A stretch of DNA of 64,000 bases from JAVMKJ01 sp031732855 (GCA_031732855.1 JAVMKJ010000109.1:33073-97072); one strand, 5' to 3'; shown: positions 19,652 through 38,755, counted from the stretch's first letter. Numbers and translations: made by a program. Notes: a model not told the origin generated them from the letters alone.

Positions 19652-19657
19652 ATTATA
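19652..19657 (-). promoter_or_regulatory. -10 box of tRNA-Thr(TGT)
   Basis: A perfect TATAAT on the minus strand lies 18 bases upstream of the mature tRNA 5' end. The -35 region (TTTCAA-like, 17 bases away) is weak. Confidence 0.6.
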
Positions 19658-19696
19658 AAGGTTCTGCGACCCTTTTGAAAAATTCACCCCCAAAGA

Positions 19697-19725
19697 TTGA
19701 CAAGGCATTTTATCACCGCCAAAAT
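19697..19725 (+). promoter_or_regulatory. Promoter of the tRNA-Tyr-Gly-Thr-tuf group
   Basis: A perfect -35 TTGACA at 19697-19702 is followed after 17 bases by CAAAAT at 19720-19725. Transcription would start about ten bases before tRNA-Tyr. Confidence 0.7.
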
Positions 19726-19740
19726 GGGCGACTCAATTTT

Positions 19741-19825
<85 letters not shown>

Positions 19826-19912
19826 CACCTTGAGATCGAGATTGACGGGGTTGGAGCGCGGCGGCCGCAAGTGTGCGTACGACTTGGGATGATGAGATCC
19901 TGGCGTGGCAAG

Positions 19913-19986
<74 letters not shown>

Positions 19987-20017
19987 TAAGTTTTGAAAAA
20001 CGAAGAGAATTTTCCGG

Positions 20018-20093
<76 letters not shown>

Positions 20094-20174
20094 CTCAATG
20101 GCTTTTGACGTGCCCGATTGTTGAGGCAGTGTGGACCGAATTTCTGGCCCAGAGCATTGCAGGGGAGTTCGTGG

Positions 20175-21365
<1,191 letters not shown>

Positions 21366-21422
21366 TCATCTGTAAGGCAACCGGGTGGAACCTCCGATCG
21401 TGGTTCCACTCTCCGTAGTTAC

Positions 21423-21498
<76 letters not shown>

Positions 21499-21559
21499 TC
21501 TCACTCATGGCATATCCCGGAACCCGTTCGCCGCTCCCGGCGAGCGGGAAACCGTTGGG

Positions 21560-21955
21560 ATGCGCGAAGCCGAAATCCGCATGAATTCGACCAAGTCCGA
21601 AACGCAAGCTCCCAACCGCGCCGATATCCTCAAGTTGCTGGCCGCAGGCGCCATCGTCCTCGGCGCGCTGGCGGCCTTTTATATCTTCGCGCAGCACTCG
21701 CTGCTGGTGAGGGTTATCGGCCTGCTGGCGGCGGCCGGCGCCGCGGTGGCCATCGCCCTGAAAACCGAACCGGGTGCCGAAACCCTGGAATTCATGCGCG
21801 GGGCCCGCGCCGAACTGCGCAAGGTCGTCTGGCCCACGCGCGCCGAATCCACGCAAACCACGCTGATCGTGATCGCCATGGTCGTGATCATGGGCCTGCT
21901 GCTGTGGCTGCTGGACGTGCTGCTGTTCTGGCTGGTTCGGCTGGTCACCGGGTAA
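21560..21955 (+). CDS. secE: Preprotein translocase subunit SecE
   Basis: This protein of up to 131 aa is the SecYEG channel clamp. It has three predicted membrane helices, as in E. coli: about residues 26-46, about 48-66, and the essential C-terminal one VIAMVVIMGLLLWLLDVLLF. The conserved amphipathic part is ARAELRKVVWPTRAESTQTT. Start at ATG 21560 or at ATG 21581 is possible; neither has a strong site. It directly precedes nusG. Confidence 0.93.
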   Translation: MREAEIRMNSTKSETQAPNRADILKLLAAGAIVLGALAAFYIFAQHSLLVRVIGLLAAAGAAVAIALKTEPGAETLEFMRGARAELRKVVWPTRAESTQTTLIVIAMVVIMGLLLWLLDVLLFWLVRLVTG

Positions 21956-21967
21956 CGGAGCGGCGAC

Positions 21968-22507
21968 ATGGCGATGCGGTGGTATGTGGTGCAGGCCTAT
22001 TCCGGCTTCGAGCAGCACGTCAAGCGCTCGCTGCTGGAACGGATCAATCGCGATGGCATCAAGGACCGGTTCGGCCAGGTTCTCGTTCCCACCGAGGAAG
22101 TCGTGGAAATGCGCGACGGTCAGAAACGCAAGAGCGACCGCAAATTCTTCCCGGGCTACGTGCTGGTGCAGATGGAGATGGACAACGACACCTGGCACCT
22201 GGTCCGCGGCGTTCCCAAGGTGCTGGGCTTCATCGGCGGCACCAGCGACAAGCCGGCGCCCATCTCCGAGAAGGAAGCCCAGACGATCCTGCAGCGGGTT
22301 CAGGACGGCGTCGACAAACCCAAGCCCAAGGTTCTGTACGAACCGGGCGAGATGGTGCGCGTCACCGACGGTCCGTTCAACGACTTCGAGGGCGTGGTCG
22401 AGGAAGTCAACTATGAAAAGAGCCGGCTACGGGTGGGCGTGATGATCTTCGGCCGCACCACCCCGGTCGAACTGGAATTCAGTCAGGTCGAAAAAGTTTC
22501 CCGCTGA
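21968..22507 (+). CDS. nusG: Transcription antitermination factor NusG
   Basis: This 179-aa protein has an NGN domain (MRWYVVQAYSGFEQHVKRSL, then FPGYVLVQMEMDNDTWHLVR). A KOW domain follows at about 125-179 (PGEMVRVTDGPFNDFEGVVE). It binds RNA polymerase and links it to Rho and ribosomes. The ATG at 21968 lies 12 bases after the secE stop, with GGAG between. Confidence 0.97.
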   Translation: MAMRWYVVQAYSGFEQHVKRSLLERINRDGIKDRFGQVLVPTEEVVEMRDGQKRKSDRKFFPGYVLVQMEMDNDTWHLVRGVPKVLGFIGGTSDKPAPISEKEAQTILQRVQDGVDKPKPKVLYEPGEMVRVTDGPFNDFEGVVEEVNYEKSRLRVGVMIFGRTTPVELEFSQVEKVSR

Positions 22508-22597
22508 CCGGCGCCCGCCGGTCGCCTCTTCAGCCGCCCGACCGTCGGGCGGCCCATCCGGGGAGCCGCAAGGCGCTCGTACCCGACAGGAGCAACG

Positions 22598-23029
22598 ATG
22601 GCAAAAAAAGTCACGGCATACGTCAAATTGCAGGTTGCGGCCGCCAAGGCCAATCCCAGCCCCCCCGTCGGCCCTGCGCTGGGCCAGCACGGGGTAAACA
22701 TCATGGAGTTCTGCAAGACCTTCAACGCCCAGACCCAGCATCTGGAACCCGGTTTGCCGATTCCGGTGGTGATCACGGTCTACAGCGACCGCAGCTTCAC
22801 CTTCATCATGAAAACCCCGCCGGCCTCGGTGCTGCTGAGGAAGGCGCTGGGTCTCGACAAGGGCAGCCCCAACCCCAACACCAAGAAGATCGGCACCGTC
22901 ACCCGCGGCCAACTGGAAGACGTGGCCAGAGCCAAGATGCCGGACCTGACCGCCGCCGATCTCGACGCGGCGGTACGGACCATCGCCGGCAGCGCCCGTT
23001 CCATGGGCCTCAACGTCGAGGGGGTGTGA
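22598..23029 (+). CDS. rplK: 50S ribosomal protein L11
   Basis: This 143-aa protein binds the GTPase-associated centre of 23S rRNA. The signature is KLQVAAAKANPSPPVGPALG, then QHGVNIMEFCKTFNAQT and the C-terminal RNA-binding part ending IAGSARSMGLNVEGV. It starts the L11 operon with rplA three bases downstream. Confidence 0.98.
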   Translation: MAKKVTAYVKLQVAAAKANPSPPVGPALGQHGVNIMEFCKTFNAQTQHLEPGLPIPVVITVYSDRSFTFIMKTPPASVLLRKALGLDKGSPNPNTKKIGTVTRGQLEDVARAKMPDLTAADLDAAVRTIAGSARSMGLNVEGV

Positions 23030-23032
23030 GTC

Positions 23033-23728
23033 ATGGCCAAGCTTTCCAAGCGCCTGCAAGCGATCCGTGCCAAGCTGACTCCGGGCAAGTTCTATCCCGT
23101 CGAGGATGCGATCAACCTGCTGAAGGAACTCTCGACCATCAAATTCCGGGAATCGGTGGATGTCGCCGTCAATCTGGGCGTGGATCCCCGCAAATCCGAT
23201 CAGGTCGTGCGCGGCGCCACGGTGCTGCCCAACGGCACCGGCAAAACCGTGCGGGTCGCGGTGTTCGCCCAGGGCGCCAACGCCGACGCCGCCCGGGCCG
23301 CGGGGGCCGACGTGGTCGGTTTCGAGGATCTGGCCGAATCGGTCAAGGCCGGCAATCTCAATTTCGACGTGGTCATCGCTTCTCCCGACGCGATGCGGGT
23401 AGTCGGCCAGCTCGGCAAGATTCTCGGCCCGCGCGGCCTGATGCCCAATCCCAAGGTCGGCACCGTGACCCCCGACGTGGCGGGCGCGATCCGCAACGCC
23501 AAGGCCGGTCAGGTCCGTTACCGTACCGACAAGAGCGGCATCATCCACTGCACCATCGGCAAGGTGGATTTTGCTCCCAACCAGTTGCGGGAAAATCTCC
23601 AGGCCTTGCTGCACGACCTGCAGAAGGCCAAGCCCTCGACCTCCAAGGGTGTTTACATCCGCCGGGTCACCGTGTCCACCACCATGGGCCCGGGTCTGGC
23701 CGTGGATCAGGCCACGCTATCGTTCTGA
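23033..23728 (+). CDS. rplA: 50S ribosomal protein L1
   Basis: This 231-aa L1 stalk protein has the motif GRGLMPNPKVGTVTPDV-type (here GPRGLMPNPKVGTVTPDVAG) and FRESVDVAVNLGVDPRKSDQ. In relatives it represses its own operon by binding the rplK leader. The ATG is three bases after the rplK stop region. Confidence 0.98.
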   Translation: MAKLSKRLQAIRAKLTPGKFYPVEDAINLLKELSTIKFRESVDVAVNLGVDPRKSDQVVRGATVLPNGTGKTVRVAVFAQGANADAARAAGADVVGFEDLAESVKAGNLNFDVVIASPDAMRVVGQLGKILGPRGLMPNPKVGTVTPDVAGAIRNAKAGQVRYRTDKSGIIHCTIGKVDFAPNQLRENLQALLHDLQKAKPSTSKGVYIRRVTVSTTMGPGLAVDQATLSF

Positions 23729-23953
23729 ACCCCGAACTCAAGCATTCCCGGCGTCGGGCCGGGAATGGACGAAGAACTTTGGGCCGGCCGGAGTTACCGG
23801 TCAGCGTCAAAGACCGCGGGCGCCCTCGGGCTTAATCGGTTCCGGCCATCGGCCGGCGCAACCCGCGCAGACGGCAAGGCCCTTCCGGATCGTTCCTGGC
23901 AAGGCCGCCGTACCCTTCTCCACGCTGTGGAGGAAAACCCACGAGGACATGCA
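23729..23953 (+). promoter_or_regulatory. rplJ leader region (L10 autoregulation expected)
   Basis: The 225-base gap between rplA and rplJ holds a stable hairpin CATTCCCGG/CCGGGAATG at about 23742-23766 and several GC-rich complementary segments. In proteobacteria this interval contains the rplJ promoter and the L10(L12)4-binding leader. I infer that role from position and cannot trace the kink-turn with certainty. Confidence 0.5.
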
Positions 23954-24487
23954 ATGAGTCTCAATCTGGCGGAAAAACAGGCTGTGGTGGCCGAAGTCGC
24001 CAAAGTGGCTGCCAGCGCGCACTCCGCGGTTGCCGCCGAGTACCGCGGGCTGAGCGTGACTCAGCTCACGGCTCTGCGCGTGAAGGCGCGGGAAACCGGC
24101 GTTTACCTGCGCGTCGTCAAGAACACCCTGGCGCGACGCGCCGTGCGGGGAACCGGGTTCGAGTGCCTCCAACCCAGTCTGGTGGGACCGCTGATTCTGG
24201 CGTTCTCCCAGGAGGACCCAGGCGCGGCCGCGCGGTTGTTCAAGGAATTTCTCAAGGAAAAAGCCAACGAGAAACTGGTCGTCAAGGCGCTGGCGGTCGG
24301 CGGACAGGCGTATCCGGCCAACGAACTGGATCGCCTGGCCAGCCTGCCGACCCGCGACGAAGCGATCGGTCTGCTCATGGCCTGCCTGCGGGCTCCGCTC
24401 GACAAGTTCGCGCGGACCCTCAACGAAATTCCGGGCAAGCTGGTACGCACGATCGAGGCGATCCGTCAGCAGAAGGAAGCCGCCTGA
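23954..24487 (+). CDS. rplJ: 50S ribosomal protein L10
   Basis: This 177-aa protein anchors the L7/L12 dimers. The N-terminal part contains AVAAEYRGLSVTQLTALRVK and RVVKNTLARRAV; the C-terminal helix ends IEAIRQQKEAA. The ATG at 23954 follows GAGG; an ATG five bases upstream is out of frame. Confidence 0.97.
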   Translation: MSLNLAEKQAVVAEVAKVAASAHSAVAAEYRGLSVTQLTALRVKARETGVYLRVVKNTLARRAVRGTGFECLQPSLVGPLILAFSQEDPGAAARLFKEFLKEKANEKLVVKALAVGGQAYPANELDRLASLPTRDEAIGLLMACLRAPLDKFARTLNEIPGKLVRTIEAIRQQKEAA

Positions 24488-24510
24488 TCCATCCCGGCGA
24501 CAAACAGCCT

Positions 24511-24526
24511 GATTGATTGATTGATT
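24511..24526. repeat. (GATT)4 tetranucleotide repeat between rplJ and rplL
   Basis: Four perfect GATT units lie 14 bases before the rplL Shine-Dalgarno sequence (AGGAG). It is non-coding. Confidence 0.8.
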
Positions 24527-24554
24527 GAACCTTATTACCAGGAGTAAATCCGCA

Positions 24555-24929
24555 ATGGCCGTTTCGAAAGAAGACATTCTGGACACCATCGCCGGCATGA
24601 CCGTGATGGAAATCGTGGAGCTGATTTCCGCGATGGAAGAGAAGTTTGGCGTCACCGCCGCCGCCGCCGTGGCGGCGGCTCCGGCCGCCGCCGCCGCCGC
24701 CGCGCCGGTCGAGGAGAAGACCGAATTCGACGTGGTGATGACCAGCTTCGGCGAGAAGAAGGTCGAGGTGATCAAGGTGGTGCGCGCCCTGACCGGTCTG
24801 GGGCTGAAGGAAGCCAAGGACGCGGTGGAAGGCGTGCCCTCCACCATCAAGGAAGGCATTCCCAAGGCCGAGGCCGAGGACGTCAAGAAGAAGCTGGAAG
24901 AAGCCGGCGCCAAGGTCGAAATCAAGTAA
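24555..24929 (+). CDS. rplL: 50S ribosomal protein L7/L12
   Basis: This 124-aa stalk protein has an N-terminal dimerisation domain (AVSKEDILDTIAGMTVMEIV), an Ala/Pro-rich hinge and a C-terminal factor-binding domain with KIxVIKxVR-type EVIKVVRALTGLGLKEAK. AGGAG lies upstream. Confidence 0.98.
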   Translation: MAVSKEDILDTIAGMTVMEIVELISAMEEKFGVTAAAAVAAAPAAAAAAAPVEEKTEFDVVMTSFGEKKVEVIKVVRALTGLGLKEAKDAVEGVPSTIKEGIPKAEAEDVKKKLEEAGAKVEIK

Positions 24930-25175
24930 GCGCGGCGATCCCGTCATTGGTGGGATCTCGTTGCGCGATATCGTCCGGCTCGAACGGACTCCGAGGGGAA
25001 CGGCTGGCGGCCGCGGGTCGCCAGTTCGTTCCCGTTTGCGTGTGTCAGGGTTTCAATCCACCCCGCCAAGACCGGCGGGCGAAACGCGTTCCGGCCCGCG
25101 GGATCGCGGCTCGGAACCGATGATGGAATCGGGCGGCTCCCGCCCTTGGCTGGTACTCCCGTGAGAGGAATCCCG
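24930..25175 (+). promoter_or_regulatory. rplL-rpoB intergenic region with hairpins
   Basis: This 246-base stretch has no gene. It contains a GATCCC/GGGATC hairpin soon after rplL (24938-24958) and a CCCGCC/GGCGGG hairpin at 25072-25089 framed by GTTTC and GAAAC. In E. coli this interval holds an attenuator and RNase III site that lower rpoBC relative to rplJL. A similar role is inferred. Confidence 0.45.
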
Positions 25176-29339
<4,164 letters not shown>

Positions 29340-29395
29340 GGCCGATGCGCCCCCCCGCCCGCCGCGGCGGGACAACGCAATTCCATGGGTGAGAG

Positions 29396-33640
<4,245 letters not shown>

Positions 33641-33665
33641 GGATTCCGCGCGATAGATTCAGGAT

Positions 33666-33788
33666 AACCGTTCACCCCCCTCCCCCCAACCCCCTCCCGC
33701 GAGGGGAGGGGGAGTTGAGCAACTGACTGTTTCGCAAGGCTCCCTCCCCCCTTGTGGGGGAGGGCTGGGGTGGGGGGTGTGAATGGTT
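33666..33788. repeat. Composite inverted repeat after rpoC
   Basis: Outer arms AACCGTTCACCCCCCT and its near-complement (to 33788) enclose two inner hairpins made of CCCCTCCC/GGGAGGGG units. The composition resembles the repeat at 38709-38752. It may terminate rpoBC transcription and looks like a dispersed intergenic palindrome. Confidence 0.65.
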
Positions 33789-33908
33789 ACGATTCAAGAT
33801 TGCCGAATGCTTGACCCAAGGCGGGAACCGCTCGGCGGAACCCGCCTTTATTCTTGGTCGGCGATCCCGGCCCGACCACCCTTCCAACCCTTTCCAATCC
33901 GGCTTCCC

Positions 33909-34793
33909 ATGACCGCTCTGCTGGAAACCCACCGCCTGGTCAAACGCTTTAACGGCGTGAACGCCGTGAACGGCATCGATCTCGCCATCCCGTCCGGTTG
34001 CTGTTTCGGCCTGCTCGGACCCAACGGCGCGGGCAAGACCACCACGGTCGAGATGCTGGAGGGCGTTCGAGATCCCACCAGCGGAACCATCCGCTACCGG
34101 GGTCAGCCCCTGGGACCGCGGTTCCGGCGGGAAGTCGGCATCATGTTTCAGTCCACGGCGTTGCAGGATTTCATCACCGGCCGCGAGAACCTGCGGATGT
34201 TCGGCAGCTTCTACCCCCGTGCCTTGCCGCTGGCCGATCTGGTCGAAGCCTGCTCGCTGGGCGAATTTCTCGACCGCGATACCCGCAAGTTGTCCGGCGG
34301 CCAGCGCCAGCGGCTGTTATTGGCCATCGCCCTGGTCAACGATCCCGATCTGATTTTCCTCGACGAACCGACCACCGGCCTCGATCCGCAGGCCCGCCGC
34401 AATTTCTGGGAATTAATCCACCGCATCAAGGCGCGCGGCAAGACCGTCCTGCTGACCACCCATTACATGGAGGAGGCCTATCACCTGTGCGACGAGATCG
34501 CGATCATGAATCACGGCCGGATCATCGCCCAGGGCACGCCGCGCGAGTTGCTGGCGGCGCATTTCGATGACGTGGTGCTGCAACTGCCGCTGGCCGACTT
34601 TCCCGACCCCGCCCCGCCGCTGTCCCAGACCGTGATGCGCGACCGGGACACGGTGGAAATCCTCACTCAGGATGTCAACGCAGCCGTGCGGGAACTGCTG
34701 GAGCGCAATATTTCGCTGGCGCGGTTGCAAATCCGTCCGCGGACCCTGGAGGATCTGTTTTTGGAACTGACCGGCCGGGAGCTGCGCTCGTGA
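33909..34793 (+). CDS. ABC-2-type exporter, ATP-binding protein
   Basis: This 294-aa ATPase is of the DrrA/NodI/CcmA class. Walker A is GPNGAGKTT, the signature KLSGGQRQRL, Walker B DLIFLDEPTTGLDP, and the H-loop TTHYMEEAYHLC. The C-terminal 70 residues carry the DUF4162-like extension. ATG 33909 is the best start. It is coupled to the permease gene (GTGA overlap). Substrate is unknown; drug, lipid or polysaccharide precursors are possible. Confidence 0.9.
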   Translation: MTALLETHRLVKRFNGVNAVNGIDLAIPSGCCFGLLGPNGAGKTTTVEMLEGVRDPTSGTIRYRGQPLGPRFRREVGIMFQSTALQDFITGRENLRMFGSFYPRALPLADLVEACSLGEFLDRDTRKLSGGQRQRLLLAIALVNDPDLIFLDEPTTGLDPQARRNFWELIHRIKARGKTVLLTTHYMEEAYHLCDEIAIMNHGRIIAQGTPRELLAAHFDDVVLQLPLADFPDPAPPLSQTVMRDRDTVEILTQDVNAAVRELLERNISLARLQIRPRTLEDLFLELTGRELRS

Positions 34794-35797
34794 ATCTCGG
34801 CCGATTTTGGGCGGTGTTCGTCTGCCGCAACCGGGAATTCCTGCGCGACCGCTCGTCGCTGGCCTGGAGTCTGGTCTTTCCGGTTTTCATCATTGCCGGA
34901 TTCGCCTTCGCCTTTTCCGGGCCGGCGCTGGATTTGTACAAGGTGGGCGTGCTGGGCGACGCCGCCAGCAATCACGATAACGCGTTCCTGCAAACCCGTT
35001 ACATCCAGTTTATTTCGGTAACCGATCCTGCCGCCGCATTGACCAAGGTGGAACGACACCAGCTCGACATGCTGTTCGATCCCGTCAACCGCCGCTACTG
35101 GATCAACGATGAATCGCCCAAGGGTTACGCGCTGGAACGGATGCTGCGCGGCGCCGATGCCGCATCGACCTACGGCAAGCAGACCGTGACCGGCCGCGCG
35201 ATCCGCTATGTGGACTGGGTGCTGCCGGGCGTGCTGGCGATGAACATGATGTTCGGTTGTCTGTTCGGCGTCGGCTACGTGATCGTGCGGTACCGGAAAA
35301 GCGGGATGCTCAAGCGATTGAAAGCCACGCCGCTGACGCCGCTGGAGTTTCTGGCCGCGCAGATCGCCTCGCGGCTGTGGCTGATGCTGGCGACGACCGT
35401 GTTGGTGTACGCGGGCACCGATCTGTTCGTCGGCTTCGCGATGTTCGGCTCCTACTTCAGCCTGTTGCTGGTACTGACGGTCGGCGCCATCAGCCTGATC
35501 AGCCTGGGGATGGTGGTCGCCGCCCGCACCACCAGCGAGGAACTGGCCGGTGGCCTGCTGAACCTGTTGAGCTGGCCGATGATGTTCCTCTCGGGCGTCT
35601 GGTTCTCGCTGGAAGGCGTGCATCCCTGGCTGCGCGTGTTCGCACAAATATTGCCGCTGACTCACATCGTCGATGCGGGACGGGCGATCATGATCGACGG
35701 TGCCGGTCTGGCGGCCATATCGGGACATCTGCTGGCGCTGACGGCCATGACGCTGGGATTCATGGTGATCGGCGCCTGGATGTTTCGGTGGGAATAG
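34790..35797 (+). CDS. ABC-2-type exporter, permease
   Basis: This 335-aa permease starts at GTG 34790. One membrane helix is near residues 20-40 (LAWSLVFPVFIIAGFAFAF). A periplasmic loop follows, and five further helices lie from about 145 to 330 (e.g. LLLVLTVGAISLISLGMVVA and ALTAMTLGFMVIGAWMFRW). Together with the preceding ATPase it forms a half-size exporter. Confidence 0.88.
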   Translation: MNLGRFWAVFVCRNREFLRDRSSLAWSLVFPVFIIAGFAFAFSGPALDLYKVGVLGDAASNHDNAFLQTRYIQFISVTDPAAALTKVERHQLDMLFDPVNRRYWINDESPKGYALERMLRGADAASTYGKQTVTGRAIRYVDWVLPGVLAMNMMFGCLFGVGYVIVRYRKSGMLKRLKATPLTPLEFLAAQIASRLWLMLATTVLVYAGTDLFVGFAMFGSYFSLLLVLTVGAISLISLGMVVAARTTSEELAGGLLNLLSWPMMFLSGVWFSLEGVHPWLRVFAQILPLTHIVDAGRAIMIDGAGLAAISGHLLALTAMTLGFMVIGAWMFRWE

Positions 35798-35916
35798 GCG
35801 GGCCCGGGCGCGAACCTTCCACGCCCCGGAATCGCGAGCGGAATCGCCGCCCGAACCGCGCCGTTCTGGAAGCGGTCAAAACCGCGAGTCGCCCAGTTGA
35901 ATGAGGAGAAAGATCG

Positions 35917-36564
35917 ATGTTATGGCCGCACCGCGAAATCCAGATGCCCCGCCCGGAGCAGGCGCTGCCGGGCCGCTCCACGCCGCTGCCCGTGCCGGCG
36001 CGGCACGCCGTCAACGAACATCCTCTGCAACCACCCTTTCCCGCCGGCCTGGAACGGGCGTTGTTCGGGCTGGGCTGCTTCTGGGGCGCGGAGCGGAAGT
36101 TCTGGACCCGGCCCGGCGTATATACCACCGCGGTCGGCTACGCCGGCGGCTTCACGCCGAATCCGACCTACGAGGAGGTTTGCAGCGGTCGCACCGGCCA
36201 TGCCGAGGTAGTGCTCGTCGTATTCGACCCCGCCGCGATCACCTACGGGCAGTTGCTCGAGGTCTTCTGGGAGTCGCACGATCCCACGCAGGGCATGCGC
36301 CAGGGCAACGATGTCGGCACCCAGTACCGTTCGGCGATCTATGTCCATGATGAAGCCCAGCGCGCCGCCGCGCTGGCCAGCCGCGCCGCGTATCAGCAAG
36401 CGCTGACCGCCGCCGGGCACGGGCCGATCACCACCGAAATCGCCGACGCGCCACCGTTCTACTACGCCGAGGGCTATCACCAGCAGTATCTGGCCAAGAA
36501 CCCCGGCGGTTACTGCGGTCTGGGAGGGACCGGCGTCACTTGCCTGCGGGGACTGGCGGCGTGA
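35917..36564 (+). CDS. msrA: Peptide methionine sulfoxide reductase A
   Basis: This 215-aa enzyme reduces methionine-S-sulfoxide in proteins. The catalytic motif GCFWGAE has its Cys at residue 54. HDPTQGMRQGNDVGTQYRSA and YYAEGYHQQYL complete the active site, and NPGGYCG carries a likely resolving Cys. The N-terminal 45 residues are an extension seen in longer MsrA forms. GAGGAG precedes ATG 35917. Confidence 0.95.
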   Translation: MLWPHREIQMPRPEQALPGRSTPLPVPARHAVNEHPLQPPFPAGLERALFGLGCFWGAERKFWTRPGVYTTAVGYAGGFTPNPTYEEVCSGRTGHAEVVLVVFDPAAITYGQLLEVFWESHDPTQGMRQGNDVGTQYRSAIYVHDEAQRAAALASRAAYQQALTAAGHGPITTEIADAPPFYYAEGYHQQYLAKNPGGYCGLGGTGVTCLRGLAA

Positions 36565-36801
36565 CGGTCGCAACGTCCTTCATCGCCGCCAACGGGGAAT
36601 CCAACGAAACCACGCGTAACTCCATGACTGGAACCATCCAATGACAATACCAGCCACCGCTGGAACAAGCAGGGTGGCCGGCGCAGCTATCTGGATTTCG
36701 TCGCGAAGTACGTCCGCTGGCGGCTAATCCCCCACCGACAGCGGCAACGAAAGCCCTCGACTATTATTGATGGTGCAACCACCGTCCGAGGAGGTCTCTC
36801 C

Positions 36802-38604
36802 ATGCCCGACCCCACCACGTCGTCTCCCGACGCCAAAGCCGTCGATTTCAACAAGCTGGCCCAGAATTTTTCCAAGATCATCGAACAAAGCCAGCGGGTG
36901 TTGCAGGAACATCTCAAGCGCCAGGAGCGCAACGATCAGATTCCGCTCCTCGATCCCGCCATCATCGGTAAATCGTTTCAGGAATTCTTCGACAAGCTGT
37001 TGAAGAATCCTGAAAAACTGATCGAGGCCCAAGTCGGTTTCTGGAAGAACTATCTCGACCTGTGGCAATCCGCCTCCCAGCGGATGCTGGGGCACGAAGT
37101 CCAGCCGGTCATCAAGCCGCCGCCCGGCGACAAGCGCTTCGCGGACGAACGATGGGCGGAAAACGCCGTGTTCGATTTCATCAAGCAGTCCTATCTGCTG
37201 GCCGCCGACAGCGTGCAGGGCCTGGTCCGCCAGGTCGAGGGTCTGGACGACAAGACCGCCCGCAAGGTGCAGTTCTATACCCGCCAGTTCGTGGACGCGA
37301 TGGCTCCGACCAACTTCGTCCACACCAATCCCACCGTGCTCAAGGCCACGCTCGATTCGAGCGGCGACAACCTGGTCAAGGGCCTGCAAAACATGCTGGA
37401 GGATCTGGAGCGCGGTCGCGGCCAGTTGCAGATCAAGATGACCGACCTCAAGGCCTTCAAGCCAGGCGAGAACATCGCCGTGACGCCGGGCAAGGTCATC
37501 TTCCAAAATGAGTTGATGCAACTGATACAGTACGACCCCAGCACGCCGACCGTCTGCCAGCGGCCGTTCCTGTTCGTCTCGCCGTGGATCAACAAGTTCT
37601 ACATCATGGACATGCGGCCCAAGAACTCGATGGTCAAATGGATGGTGGACCAGGGCTTCACCGTGTTCATGACCTCCTGGGTCAATCCCGACGAACGGCT
37701 GGCGCACAAAAAATTCGAGGATTACATGCTGTCCATCGTGGAGGGAATGGACGCCATCGAACAGGCCACCGGCGAGCGGGAAATCAACGCCGCCGGCTAC
37801 TGCCTGGGCGGCACCATCCTGCTCACCACCCTGGCCTATCTCGCCGCCAGGAAGGACAAGCGAGTCAAGAGCGCCATCTGTTTCGCCTGCATGACCGATT
37901 TCAGCGAACCGGGCGAACTGGAGGTGTTCATCGACGAGGAACTGATCACCCTGCTGGAGAAGCAGATGGGCGAGCGCGGCTATCTGGACGGCAGCCAGAT
38001 GGCCGGCGTGTTCAGCATGTTGCGCGCCAACGACCTGATCTGGTACTTCGTGGTCAACAACTACCTGCTGGGCAAGGACCCCTACCCCTTCGACCTGCTG
38101 TACTGGAATTCCGACTCCACCCGGATGCCGCGGGACATGCACAGTTTCTACGTGCGCAACATGTATCAGAGGAACCTGCTGCGCGAGCCGGGCGGCATCA
38201 CCCTGGCGGGCGTGCCCATCGATCTGCGCAAGATCAAGACCCCGGTCTGTTTCCTGTCGGCCTACGAGGATCACATCGCGCCATGGACCTCGACCTACGC
38301 CGGCACCCAACTGGTCGGCGGTCCGGTGAAGTTCGTGCTGAGCGGGTCCGGCCACATCGCCGGGGTCATCAATCCGGCCTCGTCCGACAAGTACGGCTTC
38401 TGGCTCAATCCCAACACCCCACCCAATCCGGCCGACTGGTTCAGGGACGCGGTCAAGCAGGACGGTTCCTGGTGGCCGGACTGGCTGGCCTGGCTGCAAC
38501 CCCACGCCGGCTCGCAGGTGCCGGCCCGCGTGCCGGGCGACGGCAAGCTGAAGCCGATCGAGGACGCGCCGGGTTCCTACGTCAAGATGCGGTACGATCA
38601 GTAG
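36802..38604 (+). CDS. phaC: Class I poly(3-hydroxyalkanoate) synthase
   Basis: This 600-aa enzyme polymerises 3-hydroxyacyl-CoA into PHA at the granule surface. The lipase-box-like GYCLGG has nucleophile Cys334; Asp490 (AYEDHIAPW) and His518 (GSGHIAGV) complete the triad. The N-terminal 200 residues match class I synthases. GAGGAGG precedes ATG 36802. No phaA/phaB/phaP is adjacent. Bases 36929-37249 (residues about 43-149) are duplicated at 39331-39651. Confidence 0.96.
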   Translation: MPDPTTSSPDAKAVDFNKLAQNFSKIIEQSQRVLQEHLKRQERNDQIPLLDPAIIGKSFQEFFDKLLKNPEKLIEAQVGFWKNYLDLWQSASQRMLGHEVQPVIKPPPGDKRFADERWAENAVFDFIKQSYLLAADSVQGLVRQVEGLDDKTARKVQFYTRQFVDAMAPTNFVHTNPTVLKATLDSSGDNLVKGLQNMLEDLERGRGQLQIKMTDLKAFKPGENIAVTPGKVIFQNELMQLIQYDPSTPTVCQRPFLFVSPWINKFYIMDMRPKNSMVKWMVDQGFTVFMTSWVNPDERLAHKKFEDYMLSIVEGMDAIEQATGEREINAAGYCLGGTILLTTLAYLAARKDKRVKSAICFACMTDFSEPGELEVFIDEELITLLEKQMGERGYLDGSQMAGVFSMLRANDLIWYFVVNNYLLGKDPYPFDLLYWNSDSTRMPRDMHSFYVRNMYQRNLLREPGGITLAGVPIDLRKIKTPVCFLSAYEDHIAPWTSTYAGTQLVGGPVKFVLSGSGHIAGVINPASSDKYGFWLNPNTPPNPADWFRDAVKQDGSWWPDWLAWLQPHAGSQVPARVPGDGKLKPIEDAPGSYVKMRYDQ

Positions 38605-38623
38605 CGATTGGATGCCGTGGCGC

Positions 38624-38661
38624 AATCCCCCCTTTTAGCAAAAGGAGGGTGAGGGGGGATT
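38624..38661. repeat. Hairpin repeat after phaC
   Basis: AATCCCCCC pairs with GGGGGGATT and the inner CCTTTT with AAAAGG. It lies 20 bases after the phaC stop and may act as terminator or as a dispersed palindrome. Confidence 0.6.
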
Positions 38662-38708
38662 TAGAGGCGTTTTTGTACAGCCTCTGGTGAGCTAAGTCGT
38701 TGAAAAAA

Positions 38709-38755
38709 AGCCCTCACCCCCAACCCCTCTCCCGGAGGGAGAGGGGAGTTTTTGT
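38709..38755. terminator. Repeat with intrinsic-terminator form
   Basis: CCCCTCTCCC (38724-38733) and GGGAGAGGGG (38737-38746) form a hairpin followed by AGTTTTT. The sequence belongs to the same C-rich repeat type as 33666-33788. Confidence 0.65.

Noticed and set aside
33666..33788. Small coding gene between rpoC and the ABC operon
   Set aside because: The open frames consist of the C-rich palindromic repeat and have no ribosome site.
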